DNA of 64,000 nucleotides from positions 39,286-103,285 of the forward strand of contig CAWDAK010000019.1 in NCBI GenBank assembly GCA_963800255.1, written 5' to 3'. The DNA comes from DATFVA01 sp963800255. GTDB lineage: Bacteria; Bacteroidota; Ignavibacteria; Ignavibacteriales; Ignavibacteriaceae. Below the pieces are notes generated by a model. The model saw only the letters and a list, made by a program, of their open reading frames with translations, ran no database searches and was not told the DNA's origin. The position numbers and the translations under genes were made by a program. Positions 36,244-44,632 of the stretch are shown here, piece after piece (the stretch's first letter is position 1; the number at the start of each line of letters is the position of its first letter).

Positions 36244-39225
36244 TCAGTTCTCCGGCTTTAAAATAATTCCTTTATTCTTACTTCCGTTAATTTTTACAAT
36301 TACAGGCTTATTAAATCTTAGATGTTTTGTATACTGCATTTCGTCTACAGGCTTCTGCTTCGCCAGCCATTCCCAGTCGATGAAGGCTGAATCGTCCGGA
36401 CTGTTTATCGTAAAATAGCCTACTTTAAATGAAGTAATATTCTGGAAGAAATGCGAACCTTGTGAAGGAGTTACATTGAAATCCTTGAAACCAGTCTCAA
36501 CTATAGTTGATGCCCCTGATATCTGATCCCATGTAACCGGGATCCCGAGCCAGTGATCAAGACTTCCCCATCTCCCCACACCTATCAGAAGGTAAGGGGT
36601 TTTACTGCCAAGAAGCTTCGAGTTTATCTGGCTTACTTCAAAAGCCGCATTCCTGCTTTTTGCCCGGTCGTATTTATTGATATCAACATAAACAATATCA
36701 TATATATCCGTCATTGCGCCATTTCCAAGAACCTGGCTGCTCTGGCATAAAATTTTGTCTCTTGTGTCATTATCAACATCCAGTTCTTCGTTTTCATAAC
36801 TTATAACCAGGGGACGCATCTGGAGAAGTGCAAATTCCTTGGGCTGATCGTTATTAACTTTCAGGTTTACAGCAAACTCAATCTCTATCGGTACGCCCAT
36901 TCCCCATGTACCTATATCCAGAATCAGGTCAAGGATCTCGGCCAGCGGAAATGCTTTGTGCTTCAGTATCGGTGCGAATGTAACTACTCTTTTTCCTATT
37001 CGCGAAATACCGTCATATACCGCATCGTTTTCAGGTGAATAGGTTGAGCCCACAAAATAAAGGGTCTGATCCTCCTCGGCTATTGAAAGATCATATTTCT
37101 TTACGAATTGATCAGGAGACCATTTGGCCGAAGGAGATGCTTCACCGCTGTAAAGAAGAGAATAGAAATCCTGCTGTGCATTTCTTAAAGTCTCTTTGGT
37201 TGAGAAGAACTGAAGCATATGTTTCGGGTATTTAGGACAGAACCTCACAACATTTCCGCCGTCCACAACTGTCTTTCCCAAACCAAGGGCAACCATTGCA
37301 ATACCGTCAGAGGATTTCTGGGGAGGCACGGGATAAAAGTTATATGACTTAGCTACCCCGGCAAAATCAGGGTAAAATCTGCCGTCTCTCCTGGCTCCAA
37401 CAAGACGCTGAATGATTATTGCCATCTTTTCTTCTTCGGGGCGGTAATCCGTGGCCCTCATATAATCTTTTGCCTTCTTGTAAAAAGTGGATGCGTAAAC
37501 ACACTTAATACAATTCAACAGCTCAGCAAGTCGTATAGCCGGATCAGGATGATTATTAGGTATCATATATGTTTCATATACGCCGGCAAACGGCTGGAAC
37601 TGGGAGTCTTCAAGCAGACTTGATGACCGGATTGCAAGGGGTTCTCTCATAACTTCCAGGAATTCCTGAAGTTTATCCAGAAGTTCCTGCGGAAATTTCT
37701 CCGCTTCAATAAATCGTTTGGTAATCTCTTCATCATCCGTTGAACTTAAGGCAAAAACATCAAGCTGGTTCTCTATAAGGAATTCATCAAAATAATCTGT
37801 AGCTATAACCACGGCTGACGGAACATTCAGTTCAACTCCATCGAACCTGTCCTTTATCTTATTATGGTTAATCAGAATGTTAATGAACCCCAGCCCTCTG
37901 GCCTTGCCCCCGAGGGAGCCTGTCCCTATACGGGCAAAACTATTTTTAACATCAAAAGATTCTTTGTTGAATTCAGTAATAATGCCCTTCAGACGGTATT
38001 CCTGGTAGTTCCGCAAGGATCTCAGCAGATGCTGTCTCAGGTCGTCTACCGATCTGAAATCAGAAACTTTACGGGGCCGGAGTTTATGAGCCAGCCAGAA
38101 TTCAGTTCTCGCTTTTAGCCATTTTGAAAAATGATTCCTCTCGGCATGGAACATCAGGCTTTCATCCGGGATCTTCCTTATATATTCCTCCAGGGCTTTC
38201 ATATTAGTAGCCCTTCCTACCTCGGATCCATCTGGAAGCTGAAATACAAAATCACCGAACCCGAAGTTGTTCACCATAAAGTCGCGCAGTTCATGCAGCA
38301 GCCTGGGCGACCCTTTCTGAATAAAATTTGCGCCGGCTGAATAGGCTTTTACGGCAAAGTCAGCGTTGCTTGATTGAAGCAGAATCGGTATATCCTTCTG
38401 ACGGCTTTTCACCTCACGAGTAAATTTAATTCCTGCCTCTGAATCACGCTCTCCATGATGTTTGAAATTACTGTCAGTAATAATCCCTAAGATCGATTCC
38501 TCATACTTTTCAAAATACTCCCAGGCCTCCTCGTAGGTGGTGCTTAGCAGTATCTTCGGTCTTGCCCGCATTCTTAAAAACTTATGGGTAAGGTTCACGC
38601 CTTCGGTAATCAGTCGCTGCGACTGGTTAAATATCTCGGTATAAATCAATGGAAGGTAAGATGAATAAAACTTAACATTATCCTCAACAAGAATTATAAC
38701 CTGTACTCCCACCGTAGCTACATCACTATCAACATTAAGCCTGTCTTCAGCATATTTAATAATGCCAAGCAGCAGCCTGTAGTCGCCCTGCCATATAAAA
38801 ATCCTGTCGAATACAGAAATATCCTGTTTCGAAATCAGCTCTTTTCTCTCTTTATTATCGTAGGCAAGCAGGATGATGGGAGCCTTAACGCCAAGTTCCT
38901 TTACCTTTTCTGAAAAGGAGATAACGTGCATATCTTCAATATGAAGAGTGGTAATAATAAGATCAAACTGATTTTCAGATTTAATCAGCTCGAGAGCTTC
39001 TTCTCCGGTGGTAACGTGGGTTATTTCAGGTGCCTGGCTCAGGTTCAGGTTCTGGTATTCCTGCCTTATCAGTTCGTATAACCTGCCGTCTTCTTCAAAC
39101 AGGTAGAAATCGTAGAAGGATGAGACTAGTAAAATTTCGCGGATTTTGTAACGCATCAATTTCTGGAACCGTTTGATGCGGTTTGAAAAGATGTCTTCTA
39201 AATGGAATGTCTGGATTTTACTCAT
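36244..39225 (-). CDS. Receiver-like + PPDK_N protein, copy 2
   Basis: A 993-residue paralogue of the 31770-34772 product; well over half the residues match by eye along the whole length. The first receiver-like domain again has LIITTLHIEDM instead of a phospho-Asp; the second keeps an Asp (IITDSNF) and a Lys (FIQKGSP). The ATP-grasp part has GTGSLGGKARGLGF (about 430) and AIRSSSLLEDSQFQPFAG (about 527), and the C-terminus shows YLLIGVGRWGSLDHWLGIP as in copy 1. Swivel and PEP domains are again missing. It lies between the two gdhA genes, but 102 bp from the downstream one and 198 bp, including a repeat element, from the upstream one. Confidence 0.8.
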   Translation of the reverse strand: MSKIQTFHLEDIFSNRIKRFQKLMRYKIREILLVSSFYDFYLFEEDGRLYELIRQEYQNLNLSQAPEITHVTTGEEALELIKSENQFDLIITTLHIEDMHVISFSEKVKELGVKAPIILLAYDNKERKELISKQDISVFDRIFIWQGDYRLLLGIIKYAEDRLNVDSDVATVGVQVIILVEDNVKFYSSYLPLIYTEIFNQSQRLITEGVNLTHKFLRMRARPKILLSTTYEEAWEYFEKYEESILGIITDSNFKHHGERDSEAGIKFTREVKSRQKDIPILLQSSNADFAVKAYSAGANFIQKGSPRLLHELRDFMVNNFGFGDFVFQLPDGSEVGRATNMKALEEYIRKIPDESLMFHAERNHFSKWLKARTEFWLAHKLRPRKVSDFRSVDDLRQHLLRSLRNYQEYRLKGIITEFNKESFDVKNSFARIGTGSLGGKARGLGFINILINHNKIKDRFDGVELNVPSAVVIATDYFDEFLIENQLDVFALSSTDDEEITKRFIEAEKFPQELLDKLQEFLEVMREPLAIRSSSLLEDSQFQPFAGVYETYMIPNNHPDPAIRLAELLNCIKCVYASTFYKKAKDYMRATDYRPEEEKMAIIIQRLVGARRDGRFYPDFAGVAKSYNFYPVPPQKSSDGIAMVALGLGKTVVDGGNVVRFCPKYPKHMLQFFSTKETLRNAQQDFYSLLYSGEASPSAKWSPDQFVKKYDLSIAEEDQTLYFVGSTYSPENDAVYDGISRIGKRVVTFAPILKHKAFPLAEILDLILDIGTWGMGVPIEIEFAVNLKVNNDQPKEFALLQMRPLVISYENEELDVDNDTRDKILCQSSQVLGNGAMTDIYDIVYVDINKYDRAKSRNAAFEVSQINSKLLGSKTPYLLIGVGRWGSLDHWLGIPVTWDQISGASTIVETGFKDFNVTPSQGSHFFQNITSFKVGYFTINSPDDSAFIDWEWLAKQKPVDEMQYTKHLRFNKPVIVKINGSKNKGIILKPEN

Positions 39226-39236
39226 TGCTTAATTCT

Positions 39237-39400
39237 GGGGCTGCCTCATAAATGTCATTCCGGATTTATTTCGGAATCAAATCAAAATGTCATTCCGAAT
39301 TTATTTAGAATCAAATCAGAATGTCATTCCGAATTTATTTCGGAATCTCCGAATCAGAACCTGAAACCAGTTCAGGTTGACAACTTTTGAGACAGCCCCG
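39237..39400. repeat. Inverted-repeat element with internal GTCATTCCGAAT units
   Basis: The ends GGGGCTGCCTCA and TTTTGAGACAGCCCC are terminal inverted repeats. Inside are three copies of a GTCATTCCGAATTTATTTCGGAATC-type unit, given here only as a pattern (start GTCATTCCG, dyad core TTCCGAAT..ATTTCGGAA). The right end (39354-39400) is the inverted copy of the 22315-22365 element. It separates gdhA copy 2 from the receiver-PPDK_N copy 2. Confidence 0.7.
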
Positions 39401-39423
39401 GTTAAAAAAATAAAACGCTTAAA

Positions 39424-40763
39424 CTATACTAAGCCCTGGTCAAGCATTGCATCGGCAACTTTAAGGAAGCCCGCAATATTTGCCCCGTTAACATAATTTC
39501 CTTTTGTTCCGAATCTTTCTGCAGTATGAACACAGGTATCGTGGATGTTCTTCATAATCATCTGTAAGCGTGAGTCTACTTCCTCTTTAGGCCAGGGGAG
39601 ACGCATACTGTTCTGCGACATCTCAAGTCCTGAAGTAGCTACACCGCCTGCATTAGAAGCCTTACCCGGTGAGAACAATATTTTGGCTTCTTTGAATACT
39701 TTATATGCTTCAATGGTTGTAGGCATATTTGCGCCTTCGCAAACACATACACAGCCGTTCTTCAGCAATTCTTTTGCGTCCTCTTCAAAGATCTCATTCT
39801 GGGTTGCGCAGGGCATCGCTACATCTACTTTAATGCTCCATGGTCTCTTACCTTCGTGGAACTCAACTTTGAACTTATCAGCATAATCTTTAACCCTGTC
39901 GTTTGCGCTTGATCTCATCTGCAGCATATATTCAATTTTCTCACCTTTAATACCGTCCTTATCATAAACGAATCCGTCAGGACCGGAAAGAGTAACAACT
40001 TTTCCGCCCAGCTGGTCTATCTTCTGAACCGCACCCCAGGCAACGTTTCCAAAACCTGATACGCCGAATACTTTACCTTCTATATCCATTCCGATAGTCT
40101 TCAGCATCTCGTGCGCAAAGTAAACCGCACCGTAACCGGTAGCCTCGGGACGAATAAGGGAACCTCCCCAGTTCAATCCTTTTCCTGTAAGAACGCCCGT
40201 AAATTCATTCTTAAGTCTTTTATACTGACCGAACAGGAAACCTATCTCCCTTGTTCCAACACCTATATCACCCGCAGGTACATCTGTGTTAGGTCCTATA
40301 TGACGGTATAATTCTGTCATAAAACTCTGGCAGAATCTCATTACCTCATTATCACTTTTTCCTTTAGGATCAAATCTGAACCGCCTTTTCCGCCGCCCAT
40401 AGGAAGGGTGGTAAGACTGTTTTTGAATACCTGTTCAAACGCTAAAAATTTAAGGATACCCATGTTAACAGAAGGGTGAAAGCGAAGACCTCCTTTATAA
40501 GGTCCAATAGCGCTGTTCATTTCAATTCTGAAACCGCGGTTTATATGAATATCACCCTGGTCGTCCATCCAGGGTACGCGGAACATAATAACTCTTTCAG
40601 GTTCTGTAATTCTTTCAAGTATCCGGTTAGACCGGTATTCAGGATGTCTTTCCAGAACCAGGTCCAGTGAATCAAATACTTCTTCAACTGCCTGATGAAA
40701 TTCAGGCTCACTCGGGTTAAGTGCTCTTACTTTAGACAGCACATTTTGAGCATATTCAGTCAT
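39424..40763 (-). pseudogene. gdhA: NADP-type glutamate dehydrogenase, second copy, frameshifted
   Basis: A paralogue of the 34780-36141 gdhA in two frames: residues 1-131 (MTEYAQNVLSKVRALNPSEP ... PMGGGKGGSD) from 40763, and the rest (MRFCQSFMTELYRHIGPNTD ... MLDQGLV) to 39424. One T added to the TTT read on the minus strand at 40372-40374 gives FDPKGKSDNEVMRFC and a normal 446-residue protein. All active-site segments, including the catalytic Lys, would then be intact. The lesion is a classic homopolymer loss, so sequence error is a real possibility; if genuine, the first gdhA copy would be the working one. Confidence 0.9.
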
Positions 40764-40995
40764 GACTTTCCTTTGGATTAAAATTTAAGATTAGCTCCCA
40801 TGAGGAGATATGTTGTGTAAACATTTTTTTCTATAAAAGTGTGCTTAATTATAAAATTAACACAAGAAAAATTAGCAATTCTTTTGATCAAATACTCAGT
40901 AATAATAAGGAATTCTTATTTTCTTGCTTGCTTCCTCTTATGTTAATAAGTTTAAATGGCGTCTTTTTAAGAGTATAAAAATTAAGGTATCAGTT

Positions 40996-42186
40996 ATGAA
41001 CAAAGAAATTTTAAAAGAAAAAATCGGTCAGGCAGTTAATATTCTAAAAGAAAAAGAAATTGATATGTGGATGATATTTGTCAGGGAAAGCTCAACAGTT
41101 CACGATCCCAGTCTGGATATGATTATCGGTGGAAACTGGACCTGGCAGTCGGCATTTATAATAAACCGTGACGGAGAGACTGCTGCCATCGTCGGCTCAC
41201 TTGAAGAAGATAACATTAAACGTGCGGGAACTTTTAAGAATATAATCACCTACGTAAAGTCAATAAGAGAACCGCTTAACGAATACCTTAAGAAGAAGAA
41301 CCCTTCTAAGATCGCAATCAATTTCTCAAAGAACTCTGTCCTTGCTGACGGAATGACACACGGAATGTATAATATCCTAAGGGAACATCTTGATGGAACC
41401 GGTTATGAAAATAAACTTATTAGTTCCGAGGATATCATCTCAGCGCTCAGGGGAAGGAAATCACCTGCTGAACTTTCCATTATGAAAGAGGCAATAAAAG
41501 AAACCATTAAGATTTTTGATGAAACAGGAAAGTTTATTAAACCCGGCGTTACAGAACTGGAGATTGCTGATTTTATGAAAAGCAAAGTTGTGGAAAGAGG
41601 ATACGGACTGGCGTGGGAGGATGACCATTGTCCGGCGGTATTTACAGGTCCCGAAGCCGGCGGCGCTCACTCTGGTCCCACGGGTAATAAAGTTCAGAAA
41701 GGACACATTGTAAATATAGATTTCGGCATCGAATACCAGGGCTACTGTTCCGACCTTCAGAGAATGTGGTACGTTCTTAAAGATGATGAAGAAAAGGCAC
41801 CTGCTGAAGTTCAGAAAGGATTTGAGATTATAAGAGACGCCATCCAGATGGTTGCTGATCAGCTGAAACCCGGGGTTAAAGGATGCGATATGGATGACAT
41901 CGCGCGGAATTATATAACCGGAAAAGGTTATGAAGAATATCCTCATGGCCTTGGGCACCAGGTCGGCCGCAACGTACACGATGGCGGAGCAGGCTTATTC
42001 CCAAGGTGGGAACGCTACGGCGACACACCTTTTATGGAAGTTGAAGAAGGTCAGATCTTTACAATAGAGCCCAGGCTGCCTGTAAAAGAGTATGGTACCT
42101 CAACCCTTGAAGAAGAAGTTGTTGTCACAAAGAATGGCTGTGAATTTATTTCACCTCCCCAGAAAGAACTTATGCTAATCAAGTAA
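40996..42186 (+). CDS. M24 family Xaa-Pro aminopeptidase-like peptidase
   Basis: A 396-residue protein with the creatinase-type N-terminal domain (about 1-160) and the pita-bread catalytic domain. The five metal ligands are visible: D in VNIDFGIEY, D in CSDLQRMWY, H in PHGLGHQVGR, E in TIEPRLPV and E in LEEEVVV. It would release N-terminal residues, often before Pro, or act as a prolidase. The ATG at 40996, with AAGG before it, fits the family start; the frame extends 72 bp upstream without supporting signals. It is divergent from gdhA copy 2. Confidence 0.9.
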   Translation: MNKEILKEKIGQAVNILKEKEIDMWMIFVRESSTVHDPSLDMIIGGNWTWQSAFIINRDGETAAIVGSLEEDNIKRAGTFKNIITYVKSIREPLNEYLKKKNPSKIAINFSKNSVLADGMTHGMYNILREHLDGTGYENKLISSEDIISALRGRKSPAELSIMKEAIKETIKIFDETGKFIKPGVTELEIADFMKSKVVERGYGLAWEDDHCPAVFTGPEAGGAHSGPTGNKVQKGHIVNIDFGIEYQGYCSDLQRMWYVLKDDEEKAPAEVQKGFEIIRDAIQMVADQLKPGVKGCDMDDIARNYITGKGYEEYPHGLGHQVGRNVHDGGAGLFPRWERYGDTPFMEVEEGQIFTIEPRLPVKEYGTSTLEEEVVVTKNGCEFISPPQKELMLIK

Positions 42187-42195
42187 AACTGAAGT

Positions 42196-42388
42196 GTCAT
42201 TCTGAATCCACTCCTGTCATTCTGAATTTATTTCGGAATCCAGTGTCATTCCGAATTCATTTCAGAATCCAGTGTCATTCCGAATCCGCTCCTGTCATTC
42301 TGAATTCATTTCAGAATCTCTTGTCATTCCGAATTCACTCCTGTCATTCTGAATCCACTCCTGTCATTCTGAATTTATTTCAGAATCT
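42196..42388. repeat. Cluster of GTCATTCYGAAT repeats
   Basis: Eight units begin with GTCATTC(T/C)GAAT. Four are about 20 bp (ending in CC(A/G)CTCCT or CACTCCT) and four about 29 bp with the dyad TTCTGAAT..ATTTCAGAATC. The same unit occurs three times at 39.25-39.35 kb. The cluster begins 10 bp after the M24 peptidase stop. It resembles the intergenic GTCATTCCGAA repeats common in Bacteroidota; the remaining bases to 42539 show no gene. Confidence 0.8.
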
Positions 42389-42539
42389 TCCCCTCAGACC
42401 TATATCACTCCCCTGTAAAAACTTGTGATAGTTTTCCTAATTATTTATAACTTTTGCCTAAGCTTTGGTAAAATAAACAATAATGAGTTCTTCTTCCGAA
42501 GGAGAGCTATGTACTATAATTATTACAGGAGAATTATAT

Positions 42540-43616
42540 ATGAAAAAATTTGGTTCCGTACTCTTTTGCTTCCTTTTATTTGCAGTTGTGAAAGTATCAG
42601 CCCAGATAACCGTTACAGAAAGTGATCTTCAGGCATTTGTGAATATAGGAAACAACCTTACTTCCACCCTGGATACAACAACAACGTCTGTCGATATAGG
42701 TTCTACAGGTTCAACTACCTGGGATTTCAGCGGTTTGTCACCGGATATGCAGTTCAGCCTGACCAGTATTAATCCTGCCGGAACTCCCTTTGCAGTCAAT
42801 TTTCCCGCAGCCACAGTGTGCCTGCATGGTACAACATCTGTTATGGGCTACACTGCCGAAAGCTGGTCTTATGCGGGTGTTAACGGCGCACTGCTGGATT
42901 ACGGAATGGGTGCTATGGCCGATGTAGGTGGTAATTCCGCTACACTGGTCTTTTCAAATGTCCCTGCATCTCAAACAGCCGTTGTGCCTCTTACAAATGG
43001 AACGAACTGGACGCAGGATTATGTCGAGAGAGACTCTATAGTTGTTCTTGGATTCCCGGTAGTAACCGTCAATAATGTGCATGTGGAAAATATGGTTGAT
43101 GCTTATGGAACAATGACGCTGCCCGGAGGCGGTACAGTTCAGGCTCTTCGCTTGAGGTCAGATAGGAGACAAACCAGCGGATCCGACTATTCCAGAAGCA
43201 TATCATATACCTTTATAACATCCAGCGGTGTGCAGATATCCGTTGATGCTGCAGATACAACCTCACCGAACACAGGCGTAATACCCGTCGACGGCATCTC
43301 ATTTCTTAATGCAAACATTACAGGCGTTAAACAGGCAGATAACAATATTCCTCAGAACTTCCTGCTGGAACAGAATTACCCTAACCCGTTCAACCCTTCA
43401 ACCCAAATAAATTATTCTATCCCCTCAGCTCAGAAAGTCACCTTAAAAGTATACGATGAGCTCGGGAAGGAAGTAGCCACCCTTGTGAACAGAGAGCAGG
43501 CTGCAGGTAATTACACCGTTGATTTTGATGCCTCAGGATTTGCAAGCGGCGTATACTTCTACAGGATCCAGGCCGGCAACAATATCCAGATGAAAAAAAT
43601 GATCCTTATGAAGTGA
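42540..43616 (+). CDS. Secreted protein with T9SS sorting domain
   Basis: A 358-residue exported protein. The start is ATG 42540, with ribosome site AGGAG, giving the signal peptide MKKFGSVLFCFLLFAVVKVSA; an in-frame start at 42483 would bury it. The middle (about 25-260) is beta-rich without a known domain. The last about 85 residues are a type A T9SS sorting domain: LEQNYPNPFNPSTQINYS, ELGKEVATLVN, ASGVYFYRI and the terminal KKMILMK. It should cross the outer membrane by the type IX system and be attached or released there. A terminator follows. Confidence 0.85.
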   Translation: MKKFGSVLFCFLLFAVVKVSAQITVTESDLQAFVNIGNNLTSTLDTTTTSVDIGSTGSTTWDFSGLSPDMQFSLTSINPAGTPFAVNFPAATVCLHGTTSVMGYTAESWSYAGVNGALLDYGMGAMADVGGNSATLVFSNVPASQTAVVPLTNGTNWTQDYVERDSIVVLGFPVVTVNNVHVENMVDAYGTMTLPGGGTVQALRLRSDRRQTSGSDYSRSISYTFITSSGVQISVDAADTTSPNTGVIPVDGISFLNANITGVKQADNNIPQNFLLEQNYPNPFNPSTQINYSIPSAQKVTLKVYDELGKEVATLVNREQAAGNYTVDFDASGFASGVYFYRIQAGNNIQMKKMILMK

Positions 43617-43654
43617 GTCCGGCTTTTTCTTTCTTCACTTAGTATTTATATTCT

Positions 43655-43685
43655 TAACCCTGCCAGACGGCAGGGTTAATTTTTA
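43655..43685 (+). terminator. Rho-independent terminator of the T9SS cargo gene
   Basis: AACCCTGCC and GGCAGGGTT form a 9-bp stem with the loop AGAC, followed by AATTTTTAT. Confidence 0.8.
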
Positions 43686-43810
43686 TATTGTAATTATAGA
43701 TTGTCTCCAGGGGATTTGCTAAATTAATGTAATGCGTTAAAGGTAAAGTTTATCAGGTAACTAAGAGGTATTTGCTTCTAACAACTAAGCAAAAAGAATT
43801 TAAAATAGAA

Positions 43811-43832
43811 ACGTCCTGCCGAAGCAGGACGT
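43811..43832 (-). terminator. Terminator of aat with a TTCG loop
   Basis: On the minus strand ACGTCCTGC and GCAGGACGT flank the stable tetraloop TTCG, followed by TTCTATTTT. It lies 40 bp after the aat stop. Confidence 0.75.
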
Positions 43833-43871
43833 CAAGCTAAGGATGCTATCCTAAGCGCTGTTAAATCATAT

Positions 43872-44474
43872 TCAAAACTCGCAGCCTCTTATATAAGCCG
43901 AATGGAGGAGCTCGTTATACTGATCCATATCTATCTCAACAGCTCCGAACATTTTAAGATGGGGAGTCATAAACTGAACGTCAAGCAGGGCAAAGTTCTT
44001 TTCTCTTAAATGATGCAAGAGACTTATAAGTGCCGCTTTCGATGCCTGAGGTTTCCGGGAGAACATTGATTCCCCGAAAAAAGCACCTCTGAAAGTAACC
44101 CCGTAAAGTCCACCCGCAAGCCTGCCTTTGTCCCACGTTTCCACAGTATGGATAGATCCCAATTTTTTTAACCTGAGATATGCCTGGATCAGCTTTTCAG
44201 ATATCCAGGTAGATTCACGGTCGGCACAGCCCTTTACAACGCTAAGGAAATCCGTATCATATCTTATCTCATAATCGCTTTTCTCAATAAATTTCCTTAA
44301 AGAGCGGGGGAAGTTAAAATTATCAAGCGGAATCACAGTGCGCACCTCCGGCATATACCAGTTTATTTTATCTGTGTTCTCATCAGCCATCGGGAAAGCA
44401 CCGCTCGCATAAAGCCGTATCATATTCCCCGGCCGGAGAAGTTCATCCTGGTTATATATTTTCTCTTCACTCAT
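43872..44474 (-). CDS. aat: Leucyl/phenylalanyl-tRNA--protein transferase
   Basis: A 200-residue enzyme that adds Leu or Phe from aminoacyl-tRNA to the N-terminus of proteins beginning with Lys or Arg, marking them for ClpAP. Family motifs are clear: RLYASGAFPMADE, INWYMPEVRTVIPLD, HTVETWDKGRLAGGLYGV and GAFFGESMFS, then LLDVQFMTPHLKMFGA. Length is usual for the non-E. coli forms. No clpA or cydDC gene is next to it. The start has no strong ribosome site. Confidence 0.93.
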   Translation of the reverse strand: MSEEKIYNQDELLRPGNMIRLYASGAFPMADENTDKINWYMPEVRTVIPLDNFNFPRSLRKFIEKSDYEIRYDTDFLSVVKGCADRESTWISEKLIQAYLRLKKLGSIHTVETWDKGRLAGGLYGVTFRGAFFGESMFSRKPQASKAALISLLHHLREKNFALLDVQFMTPHLKMFGAVEIDMDQYNELLHSAYIRGCEF

Positions 44475-44552
44475 TCAGCACACAATTTATTCTACAATAA
44501 CAATATAAAAAAAGTCAGTTTGATTGTAAGTATCGGAATGATGTGAGATCTA

Positions 44553-44615
44553 TTAAAAGGATAAAAATAAAAGGAAGCTAAAGCTACTAATTTTTATCGA
44601 ATTCGGTGGACTCAT
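44553..44615 (-). CDS. Possible 20-residue peptide with a strong ribosome site
   Basis: Just after the lipoprotein stop, a perfect AAGGAGG (complement of 44624-44630) stands 8 nt before an ATG at 44615, which opens 20 codons ending in a hydrophobic run (FSFLLFLSF). It may be a chance or a small membrane peptide coupled to the lipoprotein. Confidence 0.25.
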   Translation of the reverse strand: MSPPNSIKISSFSFLLFLSF

Positions 44616-44632
44616 ATTCTTAGCCTCCTTTC

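Noticed and set aside
40924..40995. 24-codon N-terminal extension of the M24 peptidase
   Set aside because: The ATG at 40996 has a ribosome site and matches the family start; the extension is a basic, unrelated stretch.
42196..42388. CRISPR array
   Set aside because: The units vary in length and have no unique spacers of constant size, and no cas genes are present; it is an intergenic repeat cluster.
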